In this document: positions 37,901-49,900 of the stretch, piece by piece | Layout of the letters: the number at the start of each line of letters is the position of its first letter | How positions within the stretch are numbered: the first letter of the stretch is position 1 | Origin: Solea solea | Lineage: Eukaryota; Chordata; Actinopteri; Pleuronectiformes; Soleidae | Direction: 5' to 3' | DNA: 64,000 bases | Assembly: GCF_958295425.1 (NCBI RefSeq) | Contig: NC_081143.1 | Coordinates: 21,277,322-21,341,321, forward strand | The notes under the pieces: generated by a model | Told to the model about the DNA's origin: nothing | Database searches by the model: none | Seen by the model: only the letters and a program-made list of their open reading frames with translations | Program-made: the position numbers and the translations under genes

Positions 37901-40900
37901 AGTACAACTAAAAACACAAAGAAGCGACCATGAAAAGTTTCAGATGTGAATAATCATTCAGCTTTAATGATAAAAGTGTTTCTTGTCCCCACTTGCCCCT
38001 GCACCACCATTCTATACACACAAACACACTCAGGTCTGATAGTATTTCTTGACAGAGCATAAAAAATCAAGGATACATACATCTATCTATAAATTCTAGG
38101 AACGTCTGTCTGTCTGTGACTCACATATCTCTCGAACCGATGATCCGATTGATTTCAAACTTGAAGGTGATCGGTAAAAGAAGCACACATTGGCTTTCGC
38201 CACTCTCGCCGCTCTACTGCAGCCACTCCCCCTCTCACTCACACAGCACTGTGAGTGAGACAAGGCGCAGTGAAGCTGAGGCAGATGACAAACGCAGTGC
38301 TGGACTGGCAAGTAATGCTGCAACGGCAGACAAGGCGCCATGAAGCTGAGGCAGACAACGAACACAGTGCACCCAACCACACACTGTTCACACCACTCCC
38401 CTCCGGGAGGCGTTACAGGTCTCCCTGCACCCGTACTGGCAGGTTCAGAGGAAGCTTCTGCAGCTGTCACTCTACTGAACTTTAGCTCTGCATGCTGGTG
38501 ACAAAACAACCAACTGTTATGCAACCATGTATTTAAATTTTCCATATTTATTGTGTGCCATTACTGTATGTCAGTACCACACACAAATAAAAATGTCACT
38601 GAACTTTTGCTGTGTAATAGTAACAATGAGTACTCAAACACACTAAACCAACAATTACTAAAAACACACACAAAAACAGATTTTGCATGGGCACTACACT
38701 AGTACATATAATGTTACTACAAAGAACAACCATCTGCATAATAATAACGACAACAACAAAAACCAAACATTACACACTGCAGCTTTAAATTAGCTATGGA
38801 TCATTGTCCCTTTTTAAGATTGTTATTGTTATGTTATTTTATTGATATTTTCTTTATTGTTGATGACTAATAGAACCTGAAACAGTAAAGGAAATATCTC
38901 TAACTGTATTTCATTTGCAGCTGATTCACTTTGTGGTGTCTCTTATTCTCCTCTCTCCACCTCTCTCCCAAGGTGCGTGTGGATCTGACTAAGATGGAGG
39001 ATGTGTGCAGTACAGCGTCTAAACGTACAAGATATCGTCAGGATGTCAGAGTCTGGCCCCTGACTACACGATCAGTTCCCTTCATCATTATACCCATGAA
39101 GTACGGACAATTCAACATTGAGGTCAAAGCAGCCGTGAAGGACTCGTCGCTCAATGATGGAGTCATGAAGATGCTGCGGGTGGTGGTAAGAGAAACAGAC
39201 GCCATATTAAAATGACAACAGTGTGTCAAGATGTTCTTTAACATTAGATGACATCAGACCAATTTCAACAGATATGTTGTGTATGTACACATGTAAGAGT
39301 CCTTAACATCTCTGGAGCCACACGTTACGGGTTAGTGATGTTGCCTTGCAGCAAAAAGGCCCAGGTTCGCAACCTGGTCAGGACAAGGGCCTTTCTGTAT
39401 GGAGTTTGAAAAACATGCAGAGGTTAACTGGACACTCTCAATTGCCAATAGCTTTGAGTGAATGTTTTTTTTTATCTACGTGTTTGCCTTGCGATGCACT
39501 GGTGACCCGTCCTTTTGCCCTATGTCAGCTGGGATTGGCACCAGCAGCCCCACAATCCTCATGTTTAGGATAAACTGGCCAAAGAATGTTCTCAAGAATG
39601 ACACACAGGGTTGTTTTCTCATCTGAAGTGTCAGCTCTTTGTCAAGTAATGTTGGAAAATGATATACCTACTTCAGTGTATAACAACTAACAACAAACAC
39701 ATTTTCAAGACACATTTTAAAAGTTAAGAAAAATCTTTAATATGAAACATTGTCATACCTACATATGTAGAGCTGTATACCAGAAAATCCTATTAACACG
39801 TTTCATAAAATGCAAAAGCTGTCCATATCTAGCTGTCAGTGACACAAAAACAATGATTCTCACTGTAAAATTGGTTCAAAAGGGATTTCAACAATAAGGA
39901 GTGGACAGCAATCTCCTGTGATGAAGTCAGTTTGGGAAGCAGTCTTCTCTTAGTTCACATATATATACTCTCAGCTGTTTGTTGAAGAACTGAAAATTAG
40001 GAAAAAAGAATCAATATACTCTCAGCTGTTTAGGAAGAAGTAATCAATAAGAATATTTCTAGAATATTTTTGTGATGTATGAAAAAACAATTACAACAGT
40101 AGGACTCAACACTCAAAAAATATCCAGTGACAAATTATATGAGAGAGAGGGAGTAAGAGTGAGAACGTCAGCTGACCTTGGCTGGAGTTCTATGTTTGCT
40201 GCTCTCCAGGAGAAAAGTATCCACACCAGCATATCTGTTCTTAACTTCCTCTCTCCTTTTTTCACATCAACACTGCAGACCCCTTTTTCTTCTTCTCTGG
40301 TTGATTTATTTAAGAGAGGGGTGCTAAGGTTTTTTTATATCTGGAATTCTATCTGCCTCAGTGAAGTGTCTCCATCGCTTCAGGTCACATGCGGTCTTCC
40401 TCACCTCTTGCCACGAGGTGTTGGCTATGGTTAAGTCCTTGTTGAATCCTTTCCTCCAAGACAGCCGTGGCCTTCCCCTCCTTCTCATTCCTTGAGGATT
40501 CCACTCAAGAGCAGATCTAGTGATGGATGTAGGAGGCTTTTGTAGGGTGTGGCCTATCCATCTCCATTTCCTTCTTCTAATGGTGACTTCCACCAGTTTC
40601 TGGCCTGTTCTCTCTAGTAGGTCTTGATTACTGATCTTCCTGGGCCACCAAATTCCAAGGATATAGCATAGTCTTGAGTTAATGATGGTTTGGTGTTTCT
40701 TGATGTTAAGTTGTGTCAAGCCCCACGTTTCACAGCTTGCTGGCAACCGAGACGAGCATTATGCCCCGCCAGTTCTTGCACTGGGTCAAATCTCCTTTCT
40801 TCGGTATCTTAATGATGGTACCTTTCTTCCAGTCTAGGGGCATCTTCTCTTCTTGCCATATTCTGCTAAGGAGTGGGTGGAGGGCTTCAACAGACAGCTT

Positions 40901-43900
40901 GCCTGCCTCTTTCCAAGCTTCTGGGGGTATACCATCAGGTCCTGCGGCTTTACCATTCTTAAGTGATTTGATTGCCTTACCAATCTCTGCCTTACTTGGT
41001 GGTCCGCTGCCTATCAAGCAATTTTGTTTGAGGTTCAACTTCCGGTGGATCTGGTGGGGGTGTGCGGTTAAGGATTTCTTCAAAGTGTTCTTTCCAGCGT
41101 TCCATTTTTTCTTCCTTTGTTGCAAGCAGCTTGCCCTCTTTGTCTTGTACCGGCATGTTAATTTGTCTCCTTCTGCCACTCAGTGTTTTGGTGATTCTGT
41201 AAAGGGTTTTCATATCCTGCTTCGACGCGGCCTCCTCTGCCTTCGTGGCCATGTCCACGATCCACTTCCTTTTGTCTCTCCTACAGCTTATTTTTACTTT
41301 CTGGTCTGCTTTGTTATAGAGTAGGGGTAGGCAACCTTTGGCAATCGTGCCACGGGTGGCACTCTGCGGCATAAACACTGGCATGCTGGCACCTCAGTGT
41401 TTCTCACTTTATGTGTGTCCTGATTTCATGGGTTTGAGTGACAGCTTCCAGTACAAGGTACTGTAGTCTCAGTTTTGGTTTGGCCTATCTTCCCAGACAG
41501 AGCAATATGTTTGTTAAACGCAGTGTTTTTTTAAGATGTTTTTTCTTAAAGTTATTATTATTAACCTTGAGCAGATACAGCACTGAGATGTGCTCTATGA
41601 ATGGAATAAAATTCCAGGTATATTGGAAATATTTTTGTATTTTGTGTCATAATTTAACTTTGTGTTATTGTTGATAATGGCACACTAGATGAGAAGAACA
41701 TTTCAAACTGGCCCTCCATGTCACAAAGGTTGCCGACCCCTGTTATAGAGCTTCGTAGCATTAGCCTTCTGGTTCCTGGTTTTGCTATTATCAATAGCAA
41801 TCCTCCACCTTCTCCCATGTGTCTTGATTCATCTACTCCTTCTTCTCTCTCTTAACTTTCCCTTAGAACCTCTACACATGCGCTTGTATGGGCTTCCTTG
41901 ATGATAGACCATTCAGTTTCAATTTCATCTTCTTCCTCTTCGTCATCTGAGTTGTAGCGTAGAGCATCAAATCGGTTTGCCAAGGTAAGTACAAATTCTT
42001 GTTTTGTTTCAGGGTCTTTCAGCCTCTCTACATTATACTTAGTTGTCTTCTGTTTCGTCTTCCTACAAGCTGCGAGTCGTGCCCAGCAGGTGGCCAAAAG
42101 TAGGCGGTGGTCCGAACTGACATCAGCGCTTCTCTTTATTCTGCAGTCCTGTAGTGTTCCCTGCCATCTTCCAGAAAATGTGGTCTATCTGGTTTTCAAC
42201 AGATCCATTGGGTGATATGTGGAAACAAGGTGCCGCCTATTACCAGGTTGTTCAAGGAGCAGAAGTCGACAAAGAGCTCTCCGTTGTGGTTCATGGTTCC
42301 GACGCCATGCTTTCCCATCCCTCCTTCATTCCCACTGTTTACTGTTTCTCTTCTTACGCTTGGCCATGGTGGCTTGCAGCTGTACATAGAACAGTTCCTT
42401 ATCTGCTTCACTTGCATCATTGGTGGGGGCATATGCTTGTATAGTGGCTGTGTCTTGACAGCGGAATGTAAATCTCACCATGGTGATTCTCTCTGAAATG
42501 GGTTCCCATTCCTTCAGACTCTGTGCACTTGTCTTTGTCTTCTCTGCATTTAACCCATCCTCTACTTGAAACCTTCCTACAATTAGGAGCAGGGGGCAGC
42601 CACTAAACAGTGCCCGGGGAGAAAATGGGAGTTAGGGTACCTTGCTCAGGGATACCCCAGCCCATGCCCCAACATATACAGAAAAGAATAAACTTAAAAA
42701 TAGTTGTGATTATAATGTTTGTGTTGTTGTTTTTCCAGCCTGAAGGTGTACTAATTAAGTCTGTACAGACTATAATTCTAGACCCCTCACACAAAGGTGC
42801 TGGTGAGTTCATACATTGAATGCCTTCACTTTATAATCATTCTGTGTTGTGTGTTTGAACTGACGCAAAATGATTCCCCCACCCCCCAAACTTGCCTGTT
42901 CCTTCCTCCAGGAGGTAAACAAGAAGAAACTCTCAATAGTGGAATTCCAAAGAAAGACTGGGTTCCTAACACACCTACAAGCACACAGATCTCTGTGACA
43001 GGTGGGATATCACTTATTTACTTGTTCCTGTTGATTGATAGTGTTTTGATTGTTCTGGTTATGCATGTGCAGGGAGTGAAGTTGGTCCATTGGTGGAGAA
43101 CATCATTAGTGGGGAGTTGATGACTTCATTGATCCAGTTGCCACACGGCTGTGGAGAGCAGAACATGATCTACATGACTCTACCTGTCATTGCAACCATG
43201 TATTTGGACAAAACTAACCAGTGGGAAACTGTGGGCGTTCAGAGACGGAATGAAACCCTCCAGCATATCAGGACCGGTGAGATCATGATTATTTTATTCC
43301 TCTCTGTGGCTGAAATTTTAAATCTGTAAAGCATGTTGGTCAACCGTTTTTTTTTTTAAATGTGCTCTAGTAATAAAGTTGACTTCACTTGAAATGGTGT
43401 CAAACAGTGTGGTAGACAACAAACTACTCCTGTGCAGATTTACAGAGCCACTAATTGAATGTGATGGAAAAATGGAAAAAAATGGAAAAAAACATGGACT
43501 GAATGGCACTTGGAAAAAAATAGTGTGTTTTGTTTGCATCCAGGCTACAATAATGAACTCGCCTTCCGTAAACGAGATGGATCTTTTTCAGCATGGCCCA
43601 GGGCCAAAAGTAGCACCTGGTGAGACGTTCAAATATAAATGAGCTCATATGTAAATGTTTCCACATCCTCGTCCATCTCTGACTGTGTGAGTGTGGGCTC
43701 ACACTTCATGTGTTTAATGTAACTTAACAATCTCTTCTCTCTCAAAGGCTCACAGCTTATGTTGTCAAGGTGTTTGCCATGTCCTACAACCTGGTGGAAA
43801 TGAAGAAGAATGTGATCTGTGACGCTGTCAAGTTTCTGATTTCCAATGCACAGCAACCTGATGGCATGTTCAGAGAAGTCGGAAGGGTGATCTACAGAGA

Positions 43901-46900
43901 GATGAGTGTGTGTGAACTCATTCCAGTAACATCATGAATGACAAAAAGACAGCTAATTCAAAATCGTTACGACACACTTGCAAATTCAAATAAAAACATT
44001 TTCTGTGTGTGTGTGTAGGGTGATGTGCAAGGCTCAGATTCAGATGCCTCCATGACGGCGTTCTGCCTCATCGCCATGCAGGAGTCACGCAAGCTATGTG
44101 CTGACACAGTTAGTGTGAGTACCTCACCTGCATGCATTGTATTGCACCACTATTATTGCATCACATACTCACTCCACATAAGTGATGAACCAAACAGAGT
44201 CTGGGGCACTAGTCAACAACTTTAATGCCACTACAGAAAAAGTAGGCCTGAACAACTTGTGCCTTTCCTCACTCACCCTTCGAGCAAAATCCCCCTGTGG
44301 TCTATTGGGTAGCTCAGAAGGTGAGCCCTTGTAATTTGACCTCTTAGACCTTTTACCTTGACTGAACCTCATATGTACAGCCTCCTTGGCATCAAACTCA
44401 TCAAATCAGTATGAAGCTAGGTCCCTCCATACTGATTTGAATCAAGCCCTATGCAGTGTCTACATACCCTCTCACACACAGAGACTGGGAGGATCAGCAT
44501 GATGTAGGATGAACAGAACATTAGTTAAGTTTTATTTCGTAAAAAAGACATAATTGCCAAATAGATTATGAGAGCATGGTATGTACCTTGTATTCTAAGC
44601 AAAATGGCAACTTTGTCCCAAGAGGCACAGTAAGACTTGTCCATGTAGTTCCTGAAAATGAATATCTTCATGGATTGATACTCGTCTCTAGCCAGATTGG
44701 CATCACAGCCATTTCTGAAAGGAGGAAAAGCTGACCAAACAATCCATGTTTCAGTAGGACCTAGATCGGTGTTAGAAACCTTCTTCTGTGTTATACTTAC
44801 TAATTTATGTCTTGTCATGATTATTTAAAAAGCGTCACTTAAGACAAGGTTAAGTCTTGAGTGGGAGAGGGGTGAAAACGTCATTGGGGTCAGACAGTGG
44901 GCACCCTCCATCTTCAGTGTTTCGCTGATTTAGACCCACGATACCTCCAGAGGGCTCAACAGCGACACCTGTGCCACATCCCATTATTCTATCAATGCAT
45001 TTTTTTCTTCCCTGATGACATGGGCATATTCCAAGATGACAAAGCCAGGATTCATCAGGCTCAAATTGTGAAAGAGTGGTTCAGGGAGCATGAGACATCA
45101 TTTTCACACATGGATTGGCCACCACAGAGTCCAGACCTTAACCCCATTGAGAATCTTTGGGATGTGCTGGAGAAGGCTTTGCTCAGTGGCCCGACTCTCC
45201 CATCATCAATACAAGTTCTTGGTGAAAAATGAATGCAACACTGGACGGAAATAAATCTTGTGACATTGCAGTAGCTTATGGAAACAATGCCACAGTGAAT
45301 GAGTGCCGTAATCAAAGCTAAAGGCGGTCCAACGATGTGACCCTTTTTTTTTAGGTGGCAATGTTTTTTTGGCCAGGCAGTGTAGAAGGCTGTGTTGAAC
45401 TTCAATATTTATTTTCCTCCTTGGTGCACTGACTAGCAGCCTCTTATCTTCTAAATGCAACCGGTAGTTGTGATATGTTATATATGAGGAGACGGTGGAT
45501 TGTCTTTAGCTCGACTTTATTCCAACATTACGTAACTCAATACACGTGAATCCCATCTTTTACCTCCTGTGTATATCCTACGTAAGTGTGCGTACTGACA
45601 TATGTTCAATCACAGATTGTAACACGTTTACGTGATAGTCGTGGAGTTGTCACGGCACGTTTGATGAGCATTTTAACTGTGTAGTGACAGCATTTCTGCA
45701 AATTCTGTGTTCCTGCATGTTGCGGGTATCGACAGCAGAATTTACAGCTCAATTAATTCGTTTTTTTGGAGTACCATAGCCAGGTAAACTTGCACAGCCA
45801 TTCCTCACAAAAACTGGATCTTGTGGATTTTTTTTTGCCAGACCTGTTTCTTCAGAATCTGATTTGTATTCATCCTCTAGGTCAGGATTTGTGTCTCACA
45901 CACCAGGCTTACTAGGGAGAAAGTACTCATCGATGGTGCATTTAGCCATCGTTCACAATCGCTGATCTCATGTGCCTTGGTATTTAAATTCTCCTTCTTC
46001 ACTGTTTGGAGATACATGCAATCCATAAACTCAAGGACCCTCCACGTTTCACATTAAAATTTTGGTCACAGTCTGGAGCCCTGATTATGTCACTTACTGT
46101 ATGTTGGTATCTTGAAGTATGAAGTAGTACTCATTACTCGCTCTCGAGATACAGATAAATGGATTACTATTGTCTCATCCTCTCATGTTTGCACAGGATA
46201 CCTGCTGTTTGTCTGTTCGCCTGTCACACTCAGTCCTCCCATCATTTCTCTGTTTCTTGCTTTCCTGATGTCCAGAGTCTGCCTGGAAGTATTGACAAAG
46301 CCGTGGCCTACCTGGAGAAGCGTTTGTCCAGCCTCACCAACCCATATGCTGTAGCCATGTCATCATACGCTCTGGCCAACCAAGACAAACTGAACAGAGA
46401 GATCTTCTACAATTTTGCTTCCCCAGGTGCAGTTACAGTTTTCCAATACAAGAAAAAAAACACTTCCAAGAGTAATTGTTACCTTTAGTCTAAAACAATA
46501 ATGTAGTGGATATTATGTATTAAATATGTAAAGATATAAATATTGTATATTTCTGTCCTACTCACTGCAATGGGAATTCATTGTACATGATTTCTTTCAG
46601 AAATATTAACTTGTGTCTATACTAAAAACTGTGTTTTTTCTTTTCTTGTCTCGATCTTGTGGGTATGGCCTGTATACTTCTGCACTTTACTATCATCTCT
46701 CTATTATGTTTTACTCTCTTTTGACTGATTCCTTTTAGCTTGTATATTCTGTTGTGATTTGTATATCTGAAATAGATTTGTCTAACTATTTGTACTATTT
46801 GTGCTGCTATCTTAACCAAGACTCCCTGGAAGAAGAGATCATATATTTCAATTCCCTCATGGCTAAATAAAGGATAAATAAAATAACATAAAAAATAATA

Positions 46901-49900
46901 TCTGAATTGGCCTTTAAAATCCTTCCACAATTGAGCACTCATGTCTGCAGGTCAGAATGTGAGATTAAATATTCCATATCGGATGACATTTGGCACAAGT
47001 TCTGCCCCATAATAAAAAAATTATTTGCCTGTGTTTTTCTTACAGAGTTGTCCCACTGGAATGTTCCTAAAGGACGTGTTTATACATTAGAGGCCACAGC
47101 TTATGCTCTTCTTGCTCTGGTCAAGGCCAAGGTGAATCTCTGCGAGTTCATTGCTGGTCCTGAAAAATCCAATTTTCAATATTTTGCAATTTTTCTCTAG
47201 AACTTCTTCCCTATGTTTGCATTAGTGACTTTATAAGCATCCAAAGCTATACGTTCCAAACCCTCTCAGTAATCTTTAATGCATTTTACTCCCCGTGTGT
47301 GCATGGGTTTTCTCTGGGTTCTCCGGTTTCCTCCTACAGTCCAAAAACATGCAATATGGGGATTAGGTAAATTGGACACTCTAAATTGACTGGAGGTGTG
47401 AGAGTGAAGTGAATTTGTCTCTATATGTGGCCCTGCGATGGACTTGCGAACTGTCCAGGGTGGACCACGCCTATCACCCTATGTCAGCTGAGATTGGCAC
47501 AGCACCCCCTTGACCCTCATGTGGAGGATAAAGTGGTAGAAAATGGAAATGGTTTGGTTAATTTACTACTGCAGACCTTTATATGGTGTGCTTCAAACCT
47601 TTTCTCACCCTCTGTTAATAAAGGCCTTGGAAGATGCTAGACCTATTGTGAGATGGTTCAACAAACAGCAGAGGGATGGTGGAGGCTATGGCTCAACTCA
47701 GGTAACAGGACATCCCAAATTGACCTCTAGCTCTTTTTTTTCTTACAAAACTTGCAGCTCAATGGTCGTTTTATTACTGTTGTTTTTCTGTCCAGGCTAC
47801 GATGATAGTGTACCAGGCTGTAGCAGAATACTGGGCCAGTGCTCAAGAACAAGAGTATGATCTGTATGTGGACATCCATTTGCCTGGCAGGCCCAAGCCA
47901 GAGAAGATCAACTTCAACAGGAACAACCACCACACGACCAGAACATCAAACGTGAGCATTTGTCACAAACACTGTCAGTGGTTGTAATCGATCTGTTTTT
48001 TCTGATCGTCTAGTTATTGTTTTTGGTGGCTCTGTGAGTGTGTCTGGCTGTCATTTCGCACTTCCACAACATGACCAACAGAGGCCGCCAGAGGCTTGCG
48101 TGAATGGGGTGAAGTCTGCCATCACTAATTGCCTTGTTTCTTTTGTTATTATTTTGATCCTCACAGTTCAATGATATAAACCAGGATGTTAAAGTGACTG
48201 CGACAGGAACTGGAGAAGCAACACTGAAGGTAAATAAAGCATGTTTCTGTTTTTCAATCATGTATTAATAGATTCTAATAAACCCATGCAATATAAAAAT
48301 GCACTTTGTTCCTGTGTTAACAGATGGTGTCGCTGTATTACGCTCTGCTGACGGAAAAAGAGAGTGACTGTCAGAAGTTTAACTTGTCAGTGGAGCTTAT
48401 TCCAGGTCATTTTATGCCCTCTGCTATTTGAAAATGATTCTGTGCCATGACAAAAGATTACATGCTCATGTAGTATTTTGCTTTTCCAGAGAAAATGGAT
48501 GAGGATGAGGCGATATACAAACTGAGAATAGAAGTCTTGTAAGTACGGCTAAGAAATTATGCTGGTTTAAAAGGTCCAGTGTAAAACTTTTACGAGGGCT
48601 TATTGCCAGAAGCTGAATATGCTATCCATAAGTATATTTGTACAATTAATTTAAAATAAAAATCTTTTTTTGAAACCCTTATAATGAGCCTTTTATATGT
48701 ACTTAAGGCAAAGGCCTTTCTTTACAGAGTCCACCATCTTATGCAACTATGTTTCAACAACAGCCTGAATTGACTTCAGTTTCACATTTTGGAATGGGAG
48801 CTCGGTCCCCCACATAAAGCCAAAATATAACCATTGAAATGTCATTAATTCTTACACACTGGACCTTTATTACAGGACATTTTCTCACCAGCCCTGGTTG
48901 CTTTGTTACTTCATGTCTTTCTCACTACGATTGTGTATTTTTTAATCGAATGTGTCCTTTTATTGCACAGATATAAGAACAAGGATCACGATGCAACTAT
49001 GTCAATCTTGGATATTGGCTTACTAACTGGCTTCACTGTCAACAAAAATGACCTGGACTTGGTAAGATTTTTACACACACACTTACAATTGTGCAAAGAA
49101 AAAGATAAAAACATGATGTTCATGGCTTTGAAAGGTCTCTGACTCTGTATGCTTGTGTCTAGTTGGCCCAAGGACGAGCCCGTACCATTGCAAAATATGA
49201 GATGGACACAGTTCTGTCAGAGAGAGGTTCATTGATCATCTACCTGGACAAGGTATAATAGAATAGAAAAATGTTCTCTCCTCCAGAATGGCAACGTTTG
49301 TTTTCACTTGATGAACAGAAACAGCCAAAAGAAGGAGTTGCCATTTTACTTCAAATTATTTGTATCAGTCTATATTGCAAACCAGGGTTTTAAAAGAAAT
49401 TTTTCAGTTTCATGTTTGGCGCTTTTATTTAAGGCTCACATTTGAGCTGTGTCCTGTTTTGAGAATCTCCCAGGATTTTATTTTATTTTATTACAGCAAC
49501 AGTTCACACTGAGTAGTAAGAATTAGCAGGGGCTAATGTAGCTGTTAACTTAAATGAACACATTCAGCGTAGCTAAATGTCAGACTGACTGACCATCATG
49601 TGATGTGCATTGATTTTGGAAATATCACCCATGGGTTATTGTTTTTTAAAATTGAATCAGCACCCGAGTATTGTGATAAAAGCATATTGTCCCAGACCTC
49701 TCAGACAACCTCACTTCTCATCTTTGCTTTACATTTCTCCACAGGTTTCTCACACACGATCAGAGGAGATCACTTTTAGGATCCACCAGACTCTGAAAGT
49801 GGGCGTCATGCAACCAGCGGCTGTATCTGTCTATGAATATTATGACCGTAAGCCTTAAAGACACTTTGGATAGATCTGGATAGAGAGTACATAGACAGAT

